From: Methylobacterium sp. 10 | Lineage (GTDB): Bacteria; Pseudomonadota; Alphaproteobacteria; Rhizobiales; Beijerinckiaceae | Reading direction: 5' to 3' | Assembly: GCF_000519085.1 (NCBI RefSeq) | Contig: NZ_KI912577.1 | Span: 4,086,035-4,150,034, forward strand | Length of the DNA stretch: 64,000 nucleotides | Shown: piece by piece, positions 18,466 to 26,819 of the stretch | Numbering within the stretch: position 1 is the stretch's first letter | Layout: each line of letters opens with the position of its first letter | Made by a program: the position numbers and the translations under genes | Notes under the pieces: model-generated | What the model was told of the DNA's origin: nothing | The model's input: only the letters and a program-made list of their open reading frames with translations | Database searches by the model: none

Positions 18466-19266
18466 TCAGGTCCGCAAGTAACGGAGGGCGTCGGCGTGGA
18501 GCCCGGCATTGGCCGCAGCCACGACCCGTCCGTCGAAGGTAGGCGTCAGGGGCCGTCCGTCCCAATCGGTCATCACCCCGCCCGCCCCTTCCACCACCGG
18601 CACGAGGGCCATCACGTCGTAGACCTGGAGCCCCGCTTCCACGACGAGATCGCAATGACCGCTGGCGAGGAGGCCGTAGGCGTAGCAATCGCCGCCGAAG
18701 CGGCGCAGGCCCACCGCTCCGCTGAGCCGTGCGAACGCCTCCGCATCCGCTCCCTCGAAGATATCCGGGGAGGTGGCGAACAGGCGGGCCTCGGCCAGCG
18801 GCCTGTCGCTCGTCAGGGCGGGACGACCGCCAAACCATGCGGCCTCGCCGGTGCCGCACCAGCGTTCACCCAGTGCCGGCATGTCGATGACACTGACGAT
18901 CGGCCGGCCATCTGAGACCAGGGCAATGAGCGTGCCGAACAGCGGCATGCCGGTGATGAAGCTCTTGGTGCCGTCGATCGGGTCGATGACCCAGGTGAGC
19001 GGCCGCTCGAAATCGCCGCCCTCTTCCTCGCCGAGGATGCCGTGCTCGGGATAGACGCTGCGGATCTCGGCGCGCAGCAGGGATTCGATGGCGCGGTCGG
19101 CGGCGGTGACCGGGCTCGCATCGGCCTTGGCTTCCACCGGCAGTTCGGTGCGGAAATAGTGCCGGGCGAGCGGCGCGGCGAAATCGGCGAGGCGATGGGC
19201 GAAGGCGAGGAAACCCGCCTTCGTCGCCGTGTCTCCGATGGGGGGCGACTCTGCGTCCATGCTCAT
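18466..19266 (-). CDS. Inositol-monophosphatase-family phosphatase (HisN-like)
   Basis: A 266-residue Mg-dependent sugar/alcohol phosphatase. Metal-site motifs: ILGEEEGG (Glu ligands, ~80-82), DPIDGTKSF (Asp95, Asp98), and C-terminal YDVMALVPVVEGAGG. The pattern is close to histidinol-phosphatases of the IMPase fold, but the gene is the last of a cluster with two small-molecule kinases, so the substrate may be something those kinases make. Its ATG (19264-19266) shares a base with the stop of the upstream kinase (TGATG), so it is translationally coupled to it. Confidence 0.88.
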   Translation of the reverse strand: MSMDAESPPIGDTATKAGFLAFAHRLADFAAPLARHYFRTELPVEAKADASPVTAADRAIESLLRAEIRSVYPEHGILGEEEGGDFERPLTWVIDPIDGTKSFITGMPLFGTLIALVSDGRPIVSVIDMPALGERWCGTGEAAWFGGRPALTSDRPLAEARLFATSPDIFEGADAEAFARLSGAVGLRRFGGDCYAYGLLASGHCDLVVEAGLQVYDVMALVPVVEGAGGVMTDWDGRPLTPTFDGRVVAAANAGLHADALRYLRT

Positions 19267-20204
19267 CACAGGCGCTTCAGCCAGAGCGGCCAGTCGGGAT
19301 GGTGGAACAGGGTTCGGGCCCGCATGTGCTTCCAGGTTCCGTATTTGTAATAGTCGAAATCGAGGGTGGAGACGGCCTCCTGGATCATCGCCCAGGTCGC
19401 CCATTTGAGATCGCCGAGCGCTTTCAGCACCGCGACCCGCGCCTCGATCCCGGGGGTCCAGCGGCCGAAATAGGCCTCGATCATCTCGCGCTCGATGCTG
19501 TCGGGGAACGCCATCTCGTCGAACCAGAGGGCGAGCTCGTAGGCGCGCTCGTTGTTGGAGGCGTATTCGAAGTCGACCAGCAGGACATTGTCGGCCGCGT
19601 CGATCATGAAGTTGCCGGCCAGCGTATCGTTCATGCACGGCACGAGATCGAGACCCGAGGCCGTCATGGCCGCCTTCGCCTCGGCGACGCAGCGCATCAG
19701 ATGGGCCTGATCGGCGGGAAGCCGGCCGCCCACCTCCGCCACCTGGATCACATGCTCCTCGATCATCTCGAAGATCGTCTTCGTCAGCCCGAGCGGCGTG
19801 GAATCGTTGAACGCCTTCAGGGCGCGCACGGCGTTGTGGCGCAATGCGGGGCGAAGGAAGTCGAGGTTCGAGGAGGCACGATAGCCCTCGACGAAGGCGA
19901 AGATCTCGACGCCGGCATCGGGCAGGTAGTCGATCACCTCGACGCCGTAGCCGCAGGCATGGGCCCGGCGGCTGGCTTCGTTGGCATGGTCGCGGGTGAT
20001 GAACATCTCCGTGCCGCGACCGGGCATCTTCACGAAGACATCCCGCGCGTCCCCGATGGCGACGTGCCAGTTGGTGTTGCTGATTCCGCCTGCCACCGGC
20101 CTGTAGCGCATCGTCCGGCCCTGCCAGGCGGCGATGCCGGCGAGCACCCCCTCCAAAGCGCGCTCGCCCTCGCTGATGCCGTCGCCCAAGCCTGTCCAGC
20201 TCAT
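19266..20204 (-). CDS. Choline-kinase-like phosphotransferase 1
   Basis: A 312-residue protein kinase-fold small-molecule kinase of the choline/ethanolamine kinase (LicA) and APH superfamily. The nucleotide-loop region is RPVAGGISNTNWHV (~36-48), with a Lys in DVFVKM. The catalytic loop reads CMNDTLAGNFMI: Asp193 and Asn198 are present, but the usual His two before Asp is Met191. The metal motif is VDFEYA (Asp211), as in choline kinases. It shares its C-terminal pattern (YYKYGTWKHMRARTLF) with the neighbouring paralogue (FYKYGTWRLLHART). Translationally coupled to the phosphatase. Substrate unknown. Confidence 0.85.
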   Translation of the reverse strand: MSWTGLGDGISEGERALEGVLAGIAAWQGRTMRYRPVAGGISNTNWHVAIGDARDVFVKMPGRGTEMFITRDHANEASRRAHACGYGVEVIDYLPDAGVEIFAFVEGYRASSNLDFLRPALRHNAVRALKAFNDSTPLGLTKTIFEMIEEHVIQVAEVGGRLPADQAHLMRCVAEAKAAMTASGLDLVPCMNDTLAGNFMIDAADNVLLVDFEYASNNERAYELALWFDEMAFPDSIEREMIEAYFGRWTPGIEARVAVLKALGDLKWATWAMIQEAVSTLDFDYYKYGTWKHMRARTLFHHPDWPLWLKRL

Positions 20205-20286
20205 CGCCGTTCGGTGCCTCCCGTTCCGGATTGAGGTGTCATACCAAGTGGCGCTGATCCCGACCGATGGTCGTCCTCAGCGCGTT

Positions 20287-20350
20287 CGGCGGACGTCCGC
20301 CGCCGCGCGGTCGCGCGGGCGGACGACGATGAGTTCTCCTCATCGTCGTC
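20287..20350. terminator. Palindrome cluster after phosphotransferase 2
   Basis: A 16-base perfect palindrome (20287-20302), then a hairpin with perfect 12-bp arms (20322-20333 and 20339-20350) and a 5-base loop, lying just after the phosphotransferase 2 stop on the minus strand. Probably a terminator or an attenuator between the two kinase genes. The sequence ataccaa at ~20242 and ctggtat at ~20350 could be ends of a small repeat. Confidence 0.55.
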
Positions 20351-20355
20351 TGGTA

Positions 20356-21306
20356 TCACAGCCGGCGCAGCCAGCTTTCGAAGTCCCGCGTGCCGATGGT
20401 CGTGCGCGCATGCAGAAGCCGCCAGGTTCCGTATTTGTAGAACTCGATCCCGCTCCGCGCCGAGGTGACCGCGCGGGTGACGCCCCAGAGCCCACCCATC
20501 ACGTCGTCGACGGCGCCGTAGAGGCGGCAGCGGTTGTAGAGGCGCTCGTCGAACCGGCCGGCATAATGCTCCATCGCCTCGCGCCGCTCGGGCTCGAAGG
20601 CGCAGGCCTCGTTGAGGAGGGCGCCGACGTCGAACCAGGGGTCGTTGTCGCCGGCGAGGTCGAAATCGACGAGGCGGACCTCACCCGCCCCGATCATGAC
20701 GTTCGAGGCGATGCCGTCGTTGTGGCAGAAGGCGAGGTCGATCCCCGACGCATGGATCGCCTCGCGCACGAGCGCCATCGTCGCCACGAGGCGGTCGGTC
20801 CCGTCGGGAAGCGGCGCGCCGGCGGCACGGGCTTCGGCGGTGAGGCTCTCGATCCGTGCGAAGGGGCAGACGCGATGGCCGAGAAGGCCGTCGCCATGGA
20901 GGCGCGCCTTGGCGTCCAGCACCCTGCCCAGGATCGTCCCGTCCTGAAGGTCGCCGACGCGGGCATAGCGCCAGGGCTCGGGCAGGTCTTCGAGGCCGAG
21001 CGCCCCGTCCGCCTCGAAGACCACCTCCGGGGCGATGCCGAGGCGCGCGGCCTTGCGGGCCGCCTGCCCGGCCATGGGCGTCACATCACCCGCCATGTCG
21101 GCGTGGCGGATCTTGAGGAAGACCGGCTCGCCCTCGCGGAACGCGACCCGGACGCAATCCGAGGCCACGGCGCGGTGGGTCGGGGATGCCACGGGCGCTG
21201 CAGCCAGCCCATAGCGAGGCTGGCGCGGGACCCAGTCGGCCCGCGTGGCGATGACGGCCTCGACGCGGTGGTCGAAAGCGGTACCGGCCTCGCCGTAGGA
21301 TATCAT
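20356..21306 (-). CDS. Choline-kinase-like phosphotransferase 2
   Basis: A 316-residue relative of phosphotransferase 1. Its catalytic loop is canonical: FCHNDGIASNVMI with His195-Asn196-Asp197 and Asn202, then VDFDLAG with Asp214. The start ATG (21304-21306) overlaps the stop of the upstream amidohydrolase (ATGA). Likely substrate: an amino alcohol or amino sugar (superfamily knowledge). The two paralogues are not close copies; apart from the C-terminal YKYGTW motif they are divergent, so they probably have different substrates or one is regulatory. Confidence 0.86.
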   Translation of the reverse strand: MISYGEAGTAFDHRVEAVIATRADWVPRQPRYGLAAAPVASPTHRAVASDCVRVAFREGEPVFLKIRHADMAGDVTPMAGQAARKAARLGIAPEVVFEADGALGLEDLPEPWRYARVGDLQDGTILGRVLDAKARLHGDGLLGHRVCPFARIESLTAEARAAGAPLPDGTDRLVATMALVREAIHASGIDLAFCHNDGIASNVMIGAGEVRLVDFDLAGDNDPWFDVGALLNEACAFEPERREAMEHYAGRFDERLYNRCRLYGAVDDVMGGLWGVTRAVTSARSGIEFYKYGTWRLLHARTTIGTRDFESWLRRL

Positions 21307-22625
21307 CGCTCCCCTCCGAGCCCTTCGTTCGGCCGCCTGACCAGCAAGGCCCGTTCCGGAGATCCGCCGCTGCGGCAGAGGCGCCATGCGGCGCGCAAGG
21401 CCACCGCCAGCCCGGCTTCGAGATCGGCCGGCCGCGTCAGCTCGGCCTCGTTATGCGCGATGCCGTCGACACTGGGCACGAAGACGATGCCGGTCGGGCA
21501 CAGGCCGAGCAGGCTGATCGCGTCGTGGCCGGCCACGGTATCCATGCGCAGCGATCGCAGGGACGCCTCTTCGGCGCAGGTCGAGACGAGATCGCACACG
21601 GCCTCCGGCAGGCTGCGGATCGGCCGCAGGGTCCGGCCGGTGATCGCCGCCGAGACGCCGGCGCGCTCCGCCGCCTCCGTGATCGCCGCCTCCGCCATGA
21701 GACTCGCATCGGTGAGGAGGGCATTGTCGGCCGAGCGCAATTCCACGCTGAGCTCCACCCGCGCAGGCACCACGTTGGGGGAATTCGGCTCCACCAGGAG
21801 GCGGCCGACGGAGGAATGGAAGCGGCCGGGCCAGCGCTCGGCGATCTCCCTCACCTCGGCGATGAGATAGGCGGCGGCGAGCAGCGCGTCGCGCCGGCGC
21901 GGCATCGGGGTCGGGCCGGTATGGGCCTGCTCGCCGGTGAAGACCACGTCGATCTTCGCCGCTCCCCAGTTGCGGGTGACGATGCCGATGCTCGCCTTCG
22001 CCCTCTCCAGGACGAGCCCCTGCTCCACATGGAGTTCGAGGTAGCAGGACGGGAGCGGCGGCGGCCGGTCCGTCCCGAGGAACCCGATCCCGCCCAGGGC
22101 CTCGCGCAGGGTGATGCCGGCATCGTCGCGGGAGGAGAGCGCTTCCTCGACCCGGCGCGCCCCGGCATAGGCGCCGCTGCCGAGGAGGCTCGGCCGGAAG
22201 CGCGCGCCCTCCTCGCCGGTCCAGTTCACCGCGCAGAAATCCGCCCCGAAGGTCTCGCCCGCCCGCCTCGCCCGCATCAGGGCGGCGCCGATGCCGGCGG
22301 CCGCGACCACACCGTAGGTCCCGTCGAAGCGGCCGGCCTTCGGCTGGCTGTCGAGATGGGAGCCCATCATCACCAGGGGCGCGCCGGGACCGTTTGCGAG
22401 GCGGAACATGGCGAACTGGTTGCCGACCTCGTCGACGAGGATCTCGGCGCCGGCCTCCCGGGCGGCCTCGGCGAAGAGGCGACGGGCCTGCCCGTCCTCG
22501 GCCGAGGCGCAAAGCCGGGTGATGCCGCCGCCCGGCGTCGCCCCGCAGGCGGAGATGCCGGCAAAGAGCGCGTGGAACGCGCGGGCTGCCGCTGCCGTGT
22601 CAGGAACTGATGAGGTCGATGTCAT
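21303..22625 (-). CDS. Zn-dependent hydantoinase/carbamoylase-family amidohydrolase
   Basis: A 440-residue M20-type amidohydrolase of the N-carbamoyl-L-amino-acid hydrolase / allantoate amidohydrolase / β-ureidopropionase group. Metal motifs: GSHLDSQPKAGRFDG (His and bridging Asp), NWTGEEGARF (Glu pair), LHVEQG (His) and DGIAHNEAE (His). Substrate residues HTGPTPM are in the usual place. Product expected: an amino acid plus ammonia and CO2 from an N-carbamoyl compound. The first 26 bases overlap the end of the DeoR gene, so it is the second gene of an operon led by that regulator. Confidence 0.9.
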   Translation of the reverse strand: MTSTSSVPDTAAAARAFHALFAGISACGATPGGGITRLCASAEDGQARRLFAEAAREAGAEILVDEVGNQFAMFRLANGPGAPLVMMGSHLDSQPKAGRFDGTYGVVAAAGIGAALMRARRAGETFGADFCAVNWTGEEGARFRPSLLGSGAYAGARRVEEALSSRDDAGITLREALGGIGFLGTDRPPPLPSCYLELHVEQGLVLERAKASIGIVTRNWGAAKIDVVFTGEQAHTGPTPMPRRRDALLAAAYLIAEVREIAERWPGRFHSSVGRLLVEPNSPNVVPARVELSVELRSADNALLTDASLMAEAAITEAAERAGVSAAITGRTLRPIRSLPEAVCDLVSTCAEEASLRSLRMDTVAGHDAISLLGLCPTGIVFVPSVDGIAHNEAELTRPADLEAGLAVALRAAWRLCRSGGSPERALLVRRPNEGLGGER

Positions 22626-23352
22626 GCTGCGTGAAATGATCCAGGAACGGCTGCGGCGGCGGCCGGTCGGTGACGAGGGTGAGCCGTTCCGAGAGTCCGA
22701 AGGTGCAGAGGTTCGCCTGACGCCCGAACTTGCGGGAATCGGCCAGAAGCACGCTCTGGCGCGCCTGGCCCCGGAGCACCTTCCGCAGGGCGGATTCGTG
22801 CTCCTCGTAATCCATCCAGCCATGGGTGAGATCGCAGGCCGCGATGCCCATGAAGGCGAGGTCGAAATAGAAGCGCTGCGCGTAGGCGACCGTCTCGTAG
22901 CCGACGAGGGCGTTGTCCCGCGCCCGCAGCATTCCCGGCGTCAGGTTCACCCGCGCGGGGCCGCTGCCGAGATGGAGCGCCACGTCGATGGAATTCGTCG
23001 TCACCGTGAGGTTGCGGCCGCTGAGGCGCCGGGCGAAGGCGAGGGTCGTGGTGCCGGTATCGACGAAGATCGACATCCCGTCGCGGATGAGCACCTCGGC
23101 ATTGGCGGCCACCTTCGCCTTCTCGCGCGGGTTGGTCTTGCCCCGCTCCTGGAGCGGCCGGTCCTGATCCAGGCGGGGCGGCACCGCGCCCCCGTGGATA
23201 CGCCGCAGGACGCCGCGCTCCTCCAGCACCTTGAGGTCGCGCCGGATGGTCTCCTCGGAGACCCGCAGATAAGCGGCCACGTCGGAGACGCCGACCCGTC
23301 CCGTCCCGTTCAGACGGGACAGGATCTCCTGATAGCGGTGGTCGGTCAGCAT
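22600..23352 (-). CDS. DeoR/GlpR-family transcriptional regulator
   Basis: A 250-residue DeoR-family repressor: N-terminal HTH (~residues 1-55, RVSEETIRRDLKVLEERGVLRRIHGGA) and the phosphosugar-sensing domain with DTGTTTL and NSIDVAL. DeoR proteins usually respond to a phosphorylated sugar or polyol, which fits two kinases and one phosphatase in the same leftward unit. Likely controls its own operon. It heads the cluster (regulator, amidohydrolase, kinase 2, kinase 1, phosphatase). Confidence 0.9.
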   Translation of the reverse strand: MLTDHRYQEILSRLNGTGRVGVSDVAAYLRVSEETIRRDLKVLEERGVLRRIHGGAVPPRLDQDRPLQERGKTNPREKAKVAANAEVLIRDGMSIFVDTGTTTLAFARRLSGRNLTVTTNSIDVALHLGSGPARVNLTPGMLRARDNALVGYETVAYAQRFYFDLAFMGIAACDLTHGWMDYEEHESALRKVLRGQARQSVLLADSRKFGRQANLCTFGLSERLTLVTDRPPPQPFLDHFTQHDIDLISS

Positions 23353-24072
23353 CGGCGTCGGCGTCTCCCCAATCCGCCGGAGCGTAGCGATTTTGGTGAG
23401 CCGAGGCCGCAGGAAAACACGTGTCCCTCACAGTGTTTCCCACGGAGATTGCAATCGCGTCGCTCGTGCCAGGGTAAGCCGCCATCGATGGCGGTTTCCC
23501 GAACCCTCCGGCGATAGAGAGCCGCACGGGAGCCGGATGGGCAGGATCGGGCAGATCCAACGCGCCGGCCTGTCCTGTCCGATTGATCATGCCGCCAGAA
23601 TCACGCTGCCTGAGCCCAGATGACGAGGGATGCCGATGTCGCTTTCCATGAGGAAACGTGACGGCCGGACATCGACGAAAAGGTCCCCGGCGCAGGCCGG
23701 CTGTCAATCTGATTCTGACCGAATTGTGGGATTTATGCTTATTTGCCTGAATTTTCTGCCTTCTGCCATCTGTGGGACCACGCATGCCCGTTTCGGTGCC
23801 CCTCCTGTCCCTCCGGCACCGGCAGGCTCGCCGCGGCAGGTTTGGCGGGTCTGCTTCTTCTGATTGAACCTCAAGGATTTAGCGTCAAAAACACAATCTG
23901 GCGGTGTCATCCAAAGAATTCGGGTGAGAAATGGAACTTTTATGAGTTCCGCCTTTCGCTGTGGCATTGGCCTTGCTGATCCCTCCCAATCTCACAATTC
24001 CCTGCGCCTCGGCTCCTTCGACGAGCCCGAGATCGAGAGGCGCGGGGAACAGCAGAATGGGGACGTTCGACG
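23353..24072. other. Long intergenic region upstream of the DeoR operon and porin
   Basis: 720 bases between divergent genes with no convincing CDS. The part near DeoR holds an imperfect inverted repeat (23412-23420 and 23433-23441, ggaaaacac/gtgtttccc, one mismatch) that could be a DeoR operator. The segment at 23700-23960 is AT-richer than the genome and probably contains the porin promoter. Confidence 0.5.
23412..23441. promoter_or_regulatory. Candidate DeoR operator
   Basis: Nine-base arms with one mismatch and a 12-base spacer, 60 bases upstream of the DeoR start. Position and symmetry suggest autoregulation. Prediction only. Confidence 0.3.
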
Positions 24073-25548
24073 ATGCCGACAGACGCGACAGAAAGATCCG
24101 GAAGCGCCGCCTTCGCGCGCCGGGCTCGCCGCACCGGGCTTCCGGTTCTGCTGGGCGGTACGTTCCTCGCCGCGGGCATGCTGTCCGCCGAGGCTCAGAC
24201 CGCCTCGCCCGTCGGCGAACTCAACGCCCAGACGCAGCCGCGCACCGATCGCGACATCGCCTCGAAACCCGCCGATCCCGTCCGCACCGGCCCCCTCGCG
24301 CCCTGGGCCACCGATATGGCGGCGCGGGGACTGACCTTCGACGTCAACATCTACGACTTCTACCAGGCCAACCCGAGCGCCGGCCTGCGCACCGGCGAAC
24401 AATCGAACGCCGCCTATTTCGTGCTCAGCATGACGGCCGACATGCAGAAGCTTGCCGGCATCGCCGGCGGCTCGATCAACTTCACCCAGACCTTCTTCGG
24501 CCTCGTGCGCAACCTGAACATGGCCGGTGACATCGGCGACACCACGGTGGGCTACCAGCCGCCCTACACGCCCAACAGCACCCGCCTCTCGCTGCTGACC
24601 TACCAGCAGAAGCTCCTCGACGACCGCCTCGTGGTCGAGGTCGGCCGCACGCATCCCGACCGCTATTACGGCCTGCCGCCGTGCAACTCGATCAATTCCT
24701 GCTTCCAGGACATGTTCTACTTCAATGCCGGCTTCACCTCGCCGCTCTTCGGCGTCTGGGGCGCCAACATCGCCTACAAGCTCTCGCCGACCACGTACAT
24801 CCAGGCCGGCGCCTTCAGCGTGAACCCCAACACCAACGTCCTGTCGGGCTATGATTTCGGCTACGAGCGCCTGTCCGGCGCCGTCGTGATGACCGAGATC
24901 GGGCGCAAGACCGACTACACGATGGAGGCCTATCCCGGTCGCGTCTCGCTCACCGGCTTCTACAACACCGCCGACCACGACGATAACTTCAAGACCATTG
25001 CCGGCACCTCGAAGGGCCTCAACCCGGGCACCCCGTCGTTGCAGAAATCCGGCACCTCGGGCGTCGTCCTCACCGGCACGCAGACCCTGTGGCGGGCCGA
25101 TGGCGGGGCCGATGCGAGCAACCCGCATCCCACCGCGATCTCGGCCTATACCGGCACCGGCTACGCCTTCGACCCGACGATCCCGATCCGCTTCAACTCC
25201 TTCGCCGGCCTGCTGCTGTCGGCGCCCGACCAGGGCCGGCCCAACGACACCTACGGCATCAAGGCCAACTGGCAGCGGCTGAACCAGAACTATGCCGACT
25301 TCCTGTCGGATGCGAACTTCATCTCCGGCGGCACCGGCGAGCCCTATTCGCGGGACAAGTTCGTGTTCGAGGTCAACGCCCATTTCGATCTCGGCGCGGG
25401 CGTCGTCCTCGAGCCGGTGGTCCAGTACGTCGTCAACCCGAATTCCTTCTACAACCCCTACACGGCCCGCCGCGCCAAGGACGGGTTCTACGGCGGCTTC
25501 ACCCTCGTCGTCCCCCTCGGCACCCTGCTCGGCCTCGCGCCGGGCTGA
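24073..25548 (+). CDS. OprB-family carbohydrate-selective porin
   Basis: A 491-residue outer-membrane porin of the OprB family. An N-terminal signal sequence follows a short Arg-rich stretch (FARRARRTGLPVLLGGTFLAAG, cleavage likely near AEAQ). Typical content: alternating aromatic β-strands and GLTFDVNIYDFYQANP early, and PLGTLLGLAPG at the end where OprB proteins usually finish on an aromatic residue. It probably carries sugars or other small hydrophilic solutes across the outer membrane. Followed by an intrinsic-terminator-like hairpin. Confidence 0.85.
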   Translation: MPTDATERSGSAAFARRARRTGLPVLLGGTFLAAGMLSAEAQTASPVGELNAQTQPRTDRDIASKPADPVRTGPLAPWATDMAARGLTFDVNIYDFYQANPSAGLRTGEQSNAAYFVLSMTADMQKLAGIAGGSINFTQTFFGLVRNLNMAGDIGDTTVGYQPPYTPNSTRLSLLTYQQKLLDDRLVVEVGRTHPDRYYGLPPCNSINSCFQDMFYFNAGFTSPLFGVWGANIAYKLSPTTYIQAGAFSVNPNTNVLSGYDFGYERLSGAVVMTEIGRKTDYTMEAYPGRVSLTGFYNTADHDDNFKTIAGTSKGLNPGTPSLQKSGTSGVVLTGTQTLWRADGGADASNPHPTAISAYTGTGYAFDPTIPIRFNSFAGLLLSAPDQGRPNDTYGIKANWQRLNQNYADFLSDANFISGGTGEPYSRDKFVFEVNAHFDLGAGVVLEPVVQYVVNPNSFYNPYTARRAKDGFYGGFTLVVPLGTLLGLAPG

Positions 25549-25585
25549 AGCACCCGGAGGGGCTTCGGCTCCGACATCGTCCGAC

Positions 25586-25620
25586 AGCCGGTTCCGTTCG
25601 CGCGGAGCCGGCTTCTTTCG
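25586..25620 (+). terminator. Intrinsic terminator of the porin gene
   Basis: Arms of 11 bases (25586-25596 and 25603-25613, one G-T pair) with a 6-base loop, followed by tctttcg. 38 bases after the porin stop. One of the few hairpins in the window with a short T-rich tail. Confidence 0.7.
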
Positions 25621-25726
25621 TCTCCGGCGCCTCGCCGATACGGGTCCGATCCCTTGCGCAAAACAGCGTATGGCGGATCGCGCCGTCTCCCGGCATCGAG
25701 GGGGGCACCCTCTCCAGGAATCCGCC

Positions 25727-26500
25727 ATGCCCGCCGTCGACGCTCTCTACCGCTATCCGATCAAGGGTCTGTCGGCCGAGGCGCTGATGCGCATGAGCGT
25801 CACTCCGCAAGACGGCCTCGCCCATGACCGGGAATACGCCCTGGCGCTGGGCACGACCCGGTTCGATCCGGAGAAGCCGGAGCCCCTGGACAAGGGCTTC
25901 TTCCTGATGCTGCGCAACAACACGGCGCTGGCGGCCCTTTCGACGCGACTCGACCCCGGTAGCCATCGCCTGACGATCTGCCGTGACGGGAAGGAGCTGT
26001 TCGCCGCCGACCTGTCCACGGAGGTCGGGCGGGCCGCGACGGAGGCGTTCTTCGCCGATTATCTCGGCGAGGAGACGCGCGGGCGGCCCCGCCTCGTGCG
26101 GGCCGAGAACCACAAGTTCACCGATGCCAGCGTGCTGTCGCCGGTGATGATGCGCGCGATCTCGGTGGTGAACCTCGCCTCGGTGCGGGCGCTCTCGGAG
26201 GCGACGGGGCGGGAGCTCGATCCCCTGCGCTTCCGCGCCAACATCCATCTCGACGGGCTGGAGCCGTGGCAGGAACTCGATTGGGTGGGGCGCGAGGTAA
26301 GCATCGGCCCGGTGCGCCTGCGCGGCCTCGCCCGCACGCCGCGCTGCGGCGCGGTCAACGTCAACCCGAAGACCGCCGAGCGGGACGCCAACCTGCCCAA
26401 GGCCATCAAGCAACATTTCGGGCATGTGGACCTCGGGATCTATCTCGAGGTGGTCGAGGGCGGGACGATCGCCACGGCGGACGGCGTCACCCTCGGCTGA
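25727..26500 (+). CDS. MOSC domain-containing protein
   Basis: A 257-residue protein with an N-terminal MOSC β-barrel domain (DALYRYPIKGLSAEAL) and the MOSC core. The characteristic RTPRCGAVNVNPKTAERD holds the conserved Cys that binds sulfur or the molybdenum cofactor in this family. Relatives (YiiM, YcbX, mARC-like) reduce N-hydroxylated compounds or transfer sulfur; the electron partner is not encoded adjacent. ATG at 25727 with AGGA about 8 bases upstream. Confidence 0.88.
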   Translation: MPAVDALYRYPIKGLSAEALMRMSVTPQDGLAHDREYALALGTTRFDPEKPEPLDKGFFLMLRNNTALAALSTRLDPGSHRLTICRDGKELFAADLSTEVGRAATEAFFADYLGEETRGRPRLVRAENHKFTDASVLSPVMMRAISVVNLASVRALSEATGRELDPLRFRANIHLDGLEPWQELDWVGREVSIGPVRLRGLARTPRCGAVNVNPKTAERDANLPKAIKQHFGHVDLGIYLEVVEGGTIATADGVTLG

Positions 26501-26552
26501 GGGGGTTGCCCCACCCCCTCGGGGCTACACTATTCACCCATTTCGCGGACAC

Positions 26553-26603
26553 CGCGGGTCCCCTCTCCTGGAAGGAGAGGGAGCCCGTCGCGCCTCATAT
26601 CGA
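26553..26603. repeat. Dispersed repeat unit (short form)
   Basis: Begins gcgggtcccctctc, includes a perfect 9-bp-arm hairpin (26561-26569 and 26573-26581), then gagcccgtcgcgcctcat. The same ends occur at 42544-42664, where ~70 bases are inserted between them. Lies between the convergent MOSC and amidase genes. Confidence 0.6.
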
Positions 26604-26654
26604 TGTCTTCGGCGAGAAAAATAGCCGTCAAGTAGATGCGTTAAGCCAGTAGCT

Positions 26655-26795
26655 TGTGAGGAGGGGGTGGCTCCGCCAGCCTCCGCGGTGGACATCTTGC
26701 GCGGGCGGCTGATCTTGGCGGGTGCTCCCTCGTGACCGGCGGAGGGTCGCGCAACCACCCCACCTCCAACTCCTCCCCACAAGGAGGAGGAGGGC
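26655..26795. repeat. REP-like element, second copy
   Basis: Right part (ccaccccacctccaactcctccccacaaggagg) closely matches the element at 7892-8008. The left end gaggagggggtggc is its partial inverse, so the whole can fold as a long imperfect stem. It fills most of the gap before the amidase stop. Confidence 0.55.
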
Positions 26796-26819
26796 TTCGA
26801 GTCGTGGCTTCGTCCGTCC

